Shown here: positions 33,199 to 40,742 of the stretch, piece after piece
Numbering within the stretch: position 1 is the stretch's first letter
Layout: the number at the start of each line of letters is the position of its first letter
Source: Actinomycetes bacterium
Lineage (GTDB): Bacteria; Actinomycetota; Acidimicrobiia; Acidimicrobiales; RAAP-2
Length of the DNA: 44,243 nt
Assembly (NCBI GenBank): GCA_021828055.1
Contig: JAKATH010000011.1
Location: forward strand, 1 to 44,243
Direction: 5' to 3'
The notes under the pieces: generated by a model
The model's database searches: none
Seen by the model: only the letters and a program-made list of their open reading frames with translations
Told to the model about the DNA's origin: nothing
Program-made: the position numbers and the translations under genes

Positions 33199-34101
33199 TC
33201 ACACGTGGTCGTTCCCCTGCGGCAGCCCCTTCGCAGCACCGAGCGCGCCGGCGGCCCGCGCGGCGTCGACGGTGTTGCGCAGGAGCAAGGCGACGGTCAT
33301 CGGGCCGGCGCCACCAGGGTTCGGCACGAGGGCCCCGGCGACCTCGGCCACCCGGGGATCGACGTCGCCGGTCAGCTTGCCCCCGACGAAGGAGACGCCG
33401 ACGTCGACGACGGTCGCGCCAGGTTTGACCCACTCGGCCCGCACCCAGTGGGGTCGGCCGGCGTCCGACACGACGAGGTCGGCGGCCCGGCACGCTTCGG
33501 CCACGTCGCCACAACCGGGGTCCACGACCGTCACCGCGGCGCACCCCTTCCCTCCGGCGCCTTCGGGCGCCGAGAGCATGAGGGCCAACGGAAGGGCGAC
33601 GAGCGGTCCGCGCCCCGCGATGACGGCGCGTCGGCGGGCGAGCTGGACGCCGTGGCGCCCGAGAAGGTCGAGGATGCCGGCAGCCGTGCACGGCCGGATG
33701 CCGGGTGCGCCCTGCACGAGCCTTCCAAGTGAAGTGGAGGTCATGCCGTCGACGTCCTTGCCGGGGTCGATGCGGGACGCGGCCGCCAGCTCGTCCAAGC
33801 CCTCGGGGAGCGGCAGCTGCAGCAGGATGCCGTGGACGCTCGGGTCGGTCGAGAGGGAGAGGAGCTCCTCTTCCAATCCGTCCTGGGACACGGACGCCGG
33901 GAGGTGCACCGCCCGCACGCTGAGGCCGACGCGCTCGGCGGCGTCGTGCTTCAGCGCCACGTAGCGGGCGCTCGCCACGTCGTCGCCCACCAGCACGGTG
34001 GCGAAGGTGATCCGCGGGCGGCCACCGGCCTCGACCTCGGACCGCAGGGACTCCAAGATCTCGTCTCTTCGGGCCCTGCCGTCGCAGATGCGCGCCGCCA
34101 A
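33199..34101 (-). CDS. folD: FolD paralogue 2, predicted methenyl-THF cyclohydrolase with degenerate NAD(P) motif
   Basis: A 300-residue FolD-fold protein. The catalytic folate site is conserved: RYVALKHDAAERVG gives Y47 and K51, GILLQLPLP keeps the glutamine (~95), and KDVDGM keeps the aspartates. The dinucleotide motif is degraded: GRSxxVGKP of the family reads GRGPLVALP (~163-171), losing serine, glycine and lysine, and the loop after it is lengthened (SAPEGAGGKG). A cyclohydrolase without dehydrogenase activity is the simplest reading. Stop and start are nearly abutting with Fhs (1 bp) and FolD 1 (12 bp), so the three are one operon. Confidence 0.84.
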   Translation of the reverse strand: MAARICDGRARRDEILESLRSEVEAGGRPRITFATVLVGDDVASARYVALKHDAAERVGLSVRAVHLPASVSQDGLEEELLSLSTDPSVHGILLQLPLPEGLDELAAASRIDPGKDVDGMTSTSLGRLVQGAPGIRPCTAAGILDLLGRHGVQLARRRAVIAGRGPLVALPLALMLSAPEGAGGKGCAAVTVVDPGCGDVAEACRAADLVVSDAGRPHWVRAEWVKPGATVVDVGVSFVGGKLTGDVDPRVAEVAGALVPNPGGAGPMTVALLLRNTVDAARAAGALGAAKGLPQGNDHV

Positions 34102-34102
34102 G

Positions 34103-35800
34103 CTAGGACAGCCCGACGATCTGGCCGTCGGCGTCGAGATCGATGGAGAAGGCAGCGGGGTTGCCCCCGAGCCCCGGCATGGTGCGCATGTCCCCGCAGA
34201 TCGGGTACACGAAGCCCGCCCCGACCGATGCGCGCACTTCCCGGACGGGAAGCGTCCACCCCGTCGGGGCGCCTTTCAACGCGGGGTCGGACGAGATCGA
34301 CAGGTGGGTCTTGGCGATGCACACCGGCAAGCTCCCGAACCCGGCCGCCTCGTAGCGGTCGAGGGCACGGGCCGCCGCCGGGGCGTACGACACGTCCGCG
34401 GCGCCGTACACCTTGGTCGCCACCGTGCGGATCTTGTCCCGGAGCGGCATGTCGTCTGGGTAGAGCATGTGGAATCGGGAGGGCTCGTCCGCCGCCTCGA
34501 CGACCGCCTCGGCGAGCGCGACGGCGCCGGCGCCGCCCTTGGCGAAGTGGTGGCAGACGGCGCTCCTCGCCCCGCTCGACGCCGCGATCTCTGCGACGGC
34601 GTTCCACTCGGAGGGGTGGTCGGTCGGGAAGGCGTTGATCGCGACGACCGGGGTGACCCCGTGGATCTTGATGTTCTCGATCTGCTTCCGCAGGTTGGAC
34701 CCGCCCGCGTGCACCTCGTCGGGGTTCTCCGCGAGGAGGGCCTCGGGCAGGGGCCTTCCTGCGACGACGCGGTGGTTGCCGGTGTGGGTCTTCAGGGCGC
34801 GGACGGTCGCCACGACGACGGCGGCGTCGGGAGTGAGTCCCGAGTACCGGCACTTGATGTTGAAGAAGCGCTCGGCCCCCATGTCGGCTCCGAAGCCGGC
34901 CTCGGTGATGAGGAAGTCCCCGCTCCTGATGCCGATCTGGTCGGCCAGGATGGAGCTGTTGCCGTGGGCGATGTTGCCGAACGGGCCCGCGTGGACCAGA
35001 ACAGGGGTGTTCTCCAACGTCTGGAGGAGGTTCGGCTTCAGAGCGTCGCGCATCAGGACCGCCATCGCACCCGCCGCCTTCAGCTCCTCCGCGGTGACCG
35101 GCGCGCCCTCGTCCGTGTAGCCGACGACGATGCGCCCGAGGCGAGACCGGAGGTCGGAGAGCGAGGTGGCGAGGGCGAAGATCGCCATCACCTCGGACGC
35201 CGCGGTGATGTCGAACCCGGTCTGGCGCGTGACGCCGTCCTCATGCGGGCCGAGACCGATCACGATGTTGCGAAGGGAGCGGTCGTTCACGTCCAGGACG
35301 CGCCGCCAGGTGATGTCGTCCAGGGAGAGCCCGAGGGCGTTGCCCTGGAAGAGGTGGTTGTCGATGATCGCGGACAGGAGGTTGTGCGCCTCGGTGACGG
35401 CGTGGAAGTCGCCGGTCAGGTGGAGGTTCAAGATCTCCATCGGCACGACCTGGCTGTACCCCCCGCCAGCCGCCCCTCCTTTGATCCCGAAGGTCGGGCC
35501 CATCGACGGCTGGCGAATGGCGACCGTCGCCTGCCTCCCGATGTGGCGCATCGCCTGGCCCAGCCCCACAGTCGTGGTCGTCTTCCCCTCGCCGAGCGGC
35601 GTCGGGGTGATCGCCGACACCACCACGTACTTCGCCTTCGGGCGCTCCGAGAGCTCTTCGACCGCCTCGAGCTTGATCTTGGCGACCGCAGATCCATAGG
35701 GCTCCAAGAGGTGCTCACCGATCCCCATCGACGCTGCGATCTCGTTCAACGGCTTCAAGGAGGCGGCGCGTGCGATGCCCAGGTCGGATGGGAAGGCCAT
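34103..35800 (-). CDS. fhs: Formate-tetrahydrofolate ligase
   Basis: A 565-residue enzyme interconverting formate, ATP and THF with 10-formyl-THF. Seen: the P-loop ITPTPLGEGKTTTTVGLGQ near residue 60, RQPSMGPTFGIKGGAAGGG, HAVTEAHNLLSAIIDNH, the formate/folate-site text ITEAGFGADMGAE, and TGNHRVVAG. Length is family-normal. The ATG at 35800 begins AFPSDLGIARAA; the frame is open 45 bp further. In SYK-6 the homologue ligH accompanies ligM and metF and disposes of the methyl carbon, where running in reverse can yield ATP. It heads an operon with two FolD paralogues and is divergent from the molybdenum hydroxylase gene (175-bp gap). Confidence 0.93.
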   Translation of the reverse strand: MAFPSDLGIARAASLKPLNEIAASMGIGEHLLEPYGSAVAKIKLEAVEELSERPKAKYVVVSAITPTPLGEGKTTTTVGLGQAMRHIGRQATVAIRQPSMGPTFGIKGGAAGGGYSQVVPMEILNLHLTGDFHAVTEAHNLLSAIIDNHLFQGNALGLSLDDITWRRVLDVNDRSLRNIVIGLGPHEDGVTRQTGFDITAASEVMAIFALATSLSDLRSRLGRIVVGYTDEGAPVTAEELKAAGAMAVLMRDALKPNLLQTLENTPVLVHAGPFGNIAHGNSSILADQIGIRSGDFLITEAGFGADMGAERFFNIKCRYSGLTPDAAVVVATVRALKTHTGNHRVVAGRPLPEALLAENPDEVHAGGSNLRKQIENIKIHGVTPVVAINAFPTDHPSEWNAVAEIAASSGARSAVCHHFAKGGAGAVALAEAVVEAADEPSRFHMLYPDDMPLRDKIRTVATKVYGAADVSYAPAAARALDRYEAAGFGSLPVCIAKTHLSISSDPALKGAPTGWTLPVREVRASVGAGFVYPICGDMRTMPGLGGNPAAFSIDLDADGQIVGLS

Positions 35801-35975
35801 CGCACAAGGGTAGCGCGCGGGTCGAAACCCGAAGGGGTGGCGCACGACTGCCGCCGCGCCCGCGCCAGTGTCGGGACGAGGGGCAGACGTCGAGGTCGGG
35901 CGCAGCGCAGCAGGGGACCCGACGGAGGCAGATGGCTATGCTCGGTCCGAACTTCGACCGCAGGAGACCCGAACC

Positions 35976-38249
35976 GTGAGCTTTCTTGGCAATCGCGTCC
36001 TCCGCAAGGAGGACGCGAAATTCCTCACCGTCGGCGGCTCGTACGTCGACGACCTCCACCTTCCGTCCGCGCTGTGGGTCGGCTTCCTGCACTCCCCCGT
36101 CGCGCACGCCCGCGTCACCCGGCTCGACGTCTCCGCGGCCCGTTCCGCGCCCGGAGTGGTGGACGTGCTGACGGGCGCCGACCTCGGCCTCCCGCCGCTC
36201 CCTCCCGACCTCCCCATGATCAACCCGCAGATGACGCGCCCTCTTCTCTGCGAGGCCAAGGTCCGGTTCGTCGGTGACCTCGTCGCGGCAGTCGTGGCCG
36301 AGTCGCGCCCCGCGGCGGTCGACGCCCTCGAGCTGATCGAGGTCGACTACGACCCGCTGCCGGCCGTGGTCGGCGCCGAGGAGGCGCTCGCGAGCACGAC
36401 GTTGCTCTTCGAGGAGGCGGGGACCAACGTCGCCTTCGAAGCGTCGTTCGGGCACGACGAGTCGCTCTTCGACGATTGCGAGGTCGTCGTGAGCCAGCGC
36501 ATCGTCAACCAGCGGCTCGCGCCCTGCCCGCTCGAGGTGCGCGCGGCCGCAGCCTGGGTCGAAGAGGACGGGCGGCTCACCGTCTTCGCCTCGAGCCAGG
36601 CTCCGTTCGGGCTGCGAGACGCGATCGCCCGCGAGCTCGCACTCGAGCCCGGGGCCGTGCACGTCGTGTCGCCCGACGTCGGCGGCGGCTTCGGATCGAA
36701 GGCTCCCGCGTACCCCGAGGAGCTGCTCGTCGCGGCGCTCGCCTGGCGGCTGCGCCGTCCGGTGCGCTGGGTGGAGACGCGCTCGGAGAGCATGGTGAGC
36801 CTCGGCCACGGGCGAGCCCAAGTCCAGCAGGTGACGATCGGCGGGTCGCGCGACGGGCGCGTCCAGGCGTACCGGCTGGAGATCGTCCAGGACGCGGGGG
36901 CGTACCCCGCCATCGGCGCCTTCCTGCCGATGTTCACGCGCATGATGCTCACCGGCACCTACGACATCGCAAAGGTCGAGTGCAACTTCACCTCGGCCGT
37001 CACCAACACCACCCAGCTCGTGCCCTACCGCGGCGCAGGCCGGCCCGAGGCGACCGCTGCCGTCGAGCGGGCGATGGACCTGTTCGCGGCAGAGATCGGG
37101 GTCGACCCCGCCGAGGTGCGCCGGCGCAACGTCGTGGCGGGGACCGATCGCTTCCCCTACACGACCCCGACCGGCACGGAGTACGACATCGGCAGCTACG
37201 ACACCGCGCTGGCGCGCCTGCTCGAGACGTCCGGCTACGCAGAGCTCCGTGCCGAGCAACGGGCGCGGCGCGAGTCGGGCGATCCCGTCCAGCTCGGACT
37301 GGGGCTCTCGGTCTACGTCGAGATCACCAACGGCCTCCCCGGGAGCGAGTTCTCCTCGGTGGAGATCCGCCCCGACGGCAAGGCCGTCGTCAAGACGGGG
37401 ACCTCGCCCCATGGGCAGGGCCACGACACCGCGTGGTCGATGCTCGTGGCCGACGAGCTCGGGATCCCGCTGGAGGACGTCGAGTTCATCCACTCCGACA
37501 CCGATCGCGTGGCGCGGGGGGTCGGCACCTTCGGCTCCCGCTCGCTGCAGACGGGGGGCGTGGCAGCCAAGCAGGCGGCGGTGCAGGTCGTGGCCGCGGC
37601 CAAGGAGCTCGCCGCGGAGCTCCTCGAGGCCTCGCCGGACGACGTCGTCGTGGCCGAGGGCGGCGGCGGCATGCACGTCGCGGGCTCGCCGGCCGCCGGG
37701 CGCAGCTGGGCGGAGCTCGCCGCCGCAGCGATGGAGAAGGGCGGCCCGCTCCTGGCCGAGGTGGACTTCAGCGCGCCGGGGCCGACCTTCCCCTTCGGAG
37801 CGCACCTGGCGGTCGTCGAGGTGGAGCTCGAGACCGGACGCGTGGCGCTGCGCCGGCTGGTGGCGCTCGACGACGCCGGTCGCATCATCAACCCGCTCCT
37901 CGCCGAGGGGCAGATCCACGGTGGCCTCGCCCAAGGTGCGGCGCAGGCGTTGATGGAGGAGTTCCGCTACGACGAGCTGGGCAACCCGCTCACCTCGAAC
38001 CTGGCGGACTACCTGTTCATCAGTGCCACCGAGCTCCCGAGCTTCGAGACCGTGACGATGGAGACGCCGACGCCGCGCAACGAGCTCGGCGCGAAGGGGA
38101 TCGGGGAGTCCGGCACCATCGGCTCGACCCCTGCGGTCCAGAACGCCGTCGTGGACGCCGTCTCGCACCTCGGCGTACGCCACATCGACATGCCTGCGAC
38201 CCCCGAGAAGGTGTGGCGGGCGATCTCCGACGCGCAGCGGACGGCCTGA
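35976..38249 (+). CDS. Molybdenum hydroxylase large subunit (xanthine dehydrogenase/CoxL family), orphan
   Basis: A 757-residue large subunit that binds molybdenum-cytosine dinucleotide. Features in order: LRKEDAKFLTVGGSYVDD, GPVxxGGFG-like SPDVGGGFGSKAP, the active-site loop PYRGAGRPEA (as in form II CoxL-like proteins, not the CO-oxidising AYxCSFR form), and GAKGIGESGTIGS with the catalytic glutamate near the C-terminus. The GTG at 35976 follows AGGAG by 9 bp. The usual FAD (medium) and iron-sulfur (small) subunit genes are not adjacent: downstream lies a convergent gene after 39 bp, upstream a divergent one. It may use subunits coded elsewhere. An aromatic aldehyde or N-heterocycle substrate is a guess. 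Confidence 0.87.
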   Translation: MSFLGNRVLRKEDAKFLTVGGSYVDDLHLPSALWVGFLHSPVAHARVTRLDVSAARSAPGVVDVLTGADLGLPPLPPDLPMINPQMTRPLLCEAKVRFVGDLVAAVVAESRPAAVDALELIEVDYDPLPAVVGAEEALASTTLLFEEAGTNVAFEASFGHDESLFDDCEVVVSQRIVNQRLAPCPLEVRAAAAWVEEDGRLTVFASSQAPFGLRDAIARELALEPGAVHVVSPDVGGGFGSKAPAYPEELLVAALAWRLRRPVRWVETRSESMVSLGHGRAQVQQVTIGGSRDGRVQAYRLEIVQDAGAYPAIGAFLPMFTRMMLTGTYDIAKVECNFTSAVTNTTQLVPYRGAGRPEATAAVERAMDLFAAEIGVDPAEVRRRNVVAGTDRFPYTTPTGTEYDIGSYDTALARLLETSGYAELRAEQRARRESGDPVQLGLGLSVYVEITNGLPGSEFSSVEIRPDGKAVVKTGTSPHGQGHDTAWSMLVADELGIPLEDVEFIHSDTDRVARGVGTFGSRSLQTGGVAAKQAAVQVVAAAKELAAELLEASPDDVVVAEGGGGMHVAGSPAAGRSWAELAAAAMEKGGPLLAEVDFSAPGPTFPFGAHLAVVEVELETGRVALRRLVALDDAGRIINPLLAEGQIHGGLAQGAAQALMEEFRYDELGNPLTSNLADYLFISATELPSFETVTMETPTPRNELGAKGIGESGTIGSTPAVQNAVVDAVSHLGVRHIDMPATPEKVWRAISDAQRTA

Positions 38250-38288
38250 GCCGGTCGCCGAGGGCCTGCTCGCAGGAGCGGGGCCGCG

Positions 38289-39227
38289 TCAGGGAAAGAC
38301 GATCACGTTCCTGCCGCGCACGCCTCCCGCCTCGAGGGCGCGGTGCGCCTCCCCCGCCTCCTCCGGCAGGAACGTCCTGGCGACCCGAAGCGTGAGCTTC
38401 CCCTCTCCCGCCAGCCTGCTGAGCTCGGCGAGCGCCTCGGAGTCCCTGGCGCGGTTCGCCACCAGCACGAGGTGCACGGCGATGCCGCGCTCGGTGTCGC
38501 CCTGGAACGGCCGGACGGCGGCGATGGCGCCTCCGTCGCGGACGGCTGGGAGGATCCTGCGATTCAGCAAGGCGGCGTCGACGAGGCCGTCGACGCCATC
38601 CGGGCAGACGTCGCGGATGGCGGACGCCACGTCGTCGCCCCTCGGCACCACGACGTCGGCGCCGAGCCGGGCGACGAGGTCCCGGTCCTCCTCCGAGGCG
38701 TCACCGATGACGCGCAGCCCTTCGAGCTTGGCCAGCTCCATCACGTAGCCCCCCACCGCACCGGCAGCGCCGGTGACCGCCAGCGTCTCCGTGGGCCGCA
38801 GGCCGAGCAGGTCGAGCGCGATCCGGGCGGTGAGCCCGTTCATGGGCAGGGTGGCGCCTTCGGCGAAGCTCGCACCTGCGGGCAGCCGCGCGGCCGAGGC
38901 GGCCGGCACCACCACCTCCTCGGCTTGGGCGCCGCGGCCTCGTGGTCCCGGGACGACGACCGCCACCACCTCGTCGCCGACCTTCCACCCCGCACCGGGC
39001 CCGACGGCGTCCACGACGCCGGCGAGCTCCATCCCCGGGACCAGCGGCCGCTCGACCCCCTCGTACATCCCGCTCCGCAGGCCCGCGCGCAGCGCCGTGT
39101 CGGTCGGGTTGACCGCCGCGGCAGCGACCCGCACCCGCACCTCGCCCTCGCCCGGCTCGTCCACCGGGAGCTCGACGACCTCCAGGACCTCTGGGCCCCC
39201 GAACCGATTGATGCCCACCGCTCGCAC
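38289..39227 (-). CDS. Zinc-free medium-chain NADPH:quinone oxidoreductase-type protein
   Basis: A 312-residue MDR protein without zinc-binding cysteines. N-terminal GGPEVLEVVELP, AAVNPTDTALRAG, PGMELAGVVDAVG and the nucleotide-binding VTGAAGAVGGYVMELAK place it in the quinone oxidoreductase/enoyl reductase branch. VIGDASEEDRDL follows the second strand. The GTG at 39227 lies 6 bp after GGAGG. It converges with the molybdenum hydroxylase gene and lies downstream of the NDMA-type dehydrogenase on the same strand, 119 bp apart. Its reaction could be reduction of an enone or quinone; not resolvable. Confidence 0.83.
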   Translation of the reverse strand: MRAVGINRFGGPEVLEVVELPVDEPGEGEVRVRVAAAAVNPTDTALRAGLRSGMYEGVERPLVPGMELAGVVDAVGPGAGWKVGDEVVAVVVPGPRGRGAQAEEVVVPAASAARLPAGASFAEGATLPMNGLTARIALDLLGLRPTETLAVTGAAGAVGGYVMELAKLEGLRVIGDASEEDRDLVARLGADVVVPRGDDVASAIRDVCPDGVDGLVDAALLNRRILPAVRDGGAIAAVRPFQGDTERGIAVHLVLVANRARDSEALAELSRLAGEGKLTLRVARTFLPEEAGEAHRALEAGGVRGRNVIVFP

Positions 39228-39310
39228 GCACGCCTCCTCGTCGCTCCACGTCGCTTTCGTCGCTCTCGTCGCTCCTCGTCGCTCTCGTCACCGCGTCGGC
39301 GGCTCGCCGG

Positions 39311-39340
39311 CCGGCGACTGGGCGGCCGGCGACTGGGCGG
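39311..39340. repeat. 15-bp direct tandem duplication between two oxidoreductase genes
   Basis: Two perfect copies of ccggcgactgggcgg (39311-39325, 39326-39340), just after the NDMA-type dehydrogenase stop. A cgtcgct-type simple repeat lies at about 39238-39290. Confidence 0.85.
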
Positions 39341-39346
39341 GGTGAC

Positions 39347-40459
39347 TCAGCTGTAGACGATCAGGCCGCGGACGTTCTTCCCGTCACGCAGGTCCTGGTA
39401 GCCCTGGTTCACGTCTTCGAGCGTGTAGGTGCGCGTCACCAGCTCGTCCAGCTTGAGCTGGCCGTCACGGTAGAGCGAGAGCAGCTTGGGGATGTCGGCC
39501 CGCGGGTTGGCCGACCCGAAGAGCGCGCCGCGGAGCTCCTTCTGGAACAGGGTGAGCAGATGGAGGTTGAGCTTCACGTCCATCTGGGAGATCGGCGCGA
39601 TGGCCGTGACCACGGCGCGACCGTCCTTGGAGAGCAGGTCGAGCATCGGGGCGATCAGCTCACCTTCTGCCGTGCCGACGGTGAGGATCGCCTTTTCCGC
39701 CATCTGCCCCCAGGTGAGCTGCTCGACGAGGACCTTCGCAGCCTCCATGTCCGCAGCTGCATGCGTGGCGCCGAACGCCATCGCCTGCTCCCTCTTGAAG
39801 GGGACCGGGTCGACCGCCACGATGTGCTTGGCCCCTGCGAGGCGTGCGCCCTGCACGGCGTTCACGCCCACGCCGCCGGTGCCGACGACCACCACCGTCT
39901 CGCCCGCGTGCACCTCCGCGGAGTACACGGCCGAGCCCCATCCGGTCGTCACCCCGCAGCCGACGAGCGCGGCGACCCCGAGCGGCACCGACTCGTCGAT
40001 CTTCACGACGGAGGACTCGTGCACCACCGTGTACGGGCAGAAGGTGCCGAGGAGGCACATCGTCCCGATCCCGCGCCCCTTCGAGGTGAAGCGGGGCAAC
40101 CCGTCGGCGATCGGCAGCCCTGCGAGAAGGTGGGCTCCGAGATCGCAGAGGTTCTGGCGTCCCGTCGAGCAGTAGTGGCAGCGTCCGCAGGCCGGGATGA
40201 AGCTGAGCACGACGTGGTCGCCCTCGGAGACGCTCGTCACCCCGGGGCCGACGGCCTCCACCACTCCTGCCCCCTCGTGCCCGCCGATCACCGGGAGCGT
40301 GATGGGGATGTCGCCCGTCACGAGGTGCTCGTCCGAGTGACAGAGGCCGGAGGCGGCGAGCTTCACCCTCACTTCGCCGGCGACCGGCTCAGCGAGGTCG
40401 ACCTCCTCGACGCTCCAGGGCTCTCCCACGTTCCAGAGCACGGCGGCTTGCGTCTTCAC
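39347..40459 (-). CDS. NDMA-dependent (mycofactocin-type) alcohol dehydrogenase
   Basis: A 370-residue zinc MDR close to the actinobacterial NDMA-dependent alcohol dehydrogenases, which keep NAD(H) tightly bound and pass electrons to mycofactocin. The N-terminus KTQAAVLWNVGEPWSVEEVDL and SGLCHSDEHLVTGD are strongly typical. The structural zinc site is CGRCHYCSTGRQNLCDLG. The catalytic set comprises the early cysteine, GGHEGAG and CGVTTGWGSA. The Rossmann motif is VVGTGGVGVNAVQGA. The GTG at 40459 follows AGGAGAGG. The mycofactocin biosynthesis genes are not in the window. It would oxidise a primary alcohol, perhaps an aromatic side chain. Confidence 0.85.
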   Translation of the reverse strand: MKTQAAVLWNVGEPWSVEEVDLAEPVAGEVRVKLAASGLCHSDEHLVTGDIPITLPVIGGHEGAGVVEAVGPGVTSVSEGDHVVLSFIPACGRCHYCSTGRQNLCDLGAHLLAGLPIADGLPRFTSKGRGIGTMCLLGTFCPYTVVHESSVVKIDESVPLGVAALVGCGVTTGWGSAVYSAEVHAGETVVVVGTGGVGVNAVQGARLAGAKHIVAVDPVPFKREQAMAFGATHAAADMEAAKVLVEQLTWGQMAEKAILTVGTAEGELIAPMLDLLSKDGRAVVTAIAPISQMDVKLNLHLLTLFQKELRGALFGSANPRADIPKLLSLYRDGQLKLDELVTRTYTLEDVNQGYQDLRDGKNVRGLIVYS

Positions 40460-40577
40460 GGTCCTCTCCTGCTCGCGCGTGTGCGGAGCGGGCACGCCGT
40501 AGACCGCTGCAATGGCGCGGCGCCGCCCGCGGGACGGCCGCAACTTACCACCGAGGCCCCGCCGCTCGTCAGCTCTG

Positions 40578-40715
40578 CGGCTGGCCGTCCGACACCGCGC
40601 CGGCTGGCCGTCCGACACCGCGGCGGCTGGCCGTCCGACACCGCGCCGGCTGGCCGTCCGACGCCGCGCCGGCTGGCCGTCCGACGCCGCGGCGGCTGGC
40701 CGTCCGACGCCGCGG
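40578..40715. repeat. 23-bp tandem repeat x6 between dehydrogenase and PEP-utilizing genes
   Basis: Six copies with start points 40578, 40601, 40624, 40647, 40670 and 40693; the unit begins cggctggccgtccgac. Copies differ at unit position 17 (A in the first three, G in the last three) and at the final base (C or G). The array fills most of the 40460-40742 gap, which contains no gene. Confidence 0.95.
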
Positions 40716-40742
40716 CGGCGACAGGTCGGTCGGACCCGGCGG

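Noticed and set aside
33998-36277. Plus-strand frame of over 750 codons opposite fhs
   Set aside because: Fhs motifs are unmistakable on the minus strand; the other frame is arginine/glycine-rich shadow.
35976-38249. Carbon monoxide dehydrogenase CoxL
   Set aside because: The CO-oxidising form I loop AYxCSFR is absent and partner subunits are missing.
40578-40715. CRISPR array
   Set aside because: Copies abut directly with no spacers and no cas genes are near; it is a simple tandem repeat.
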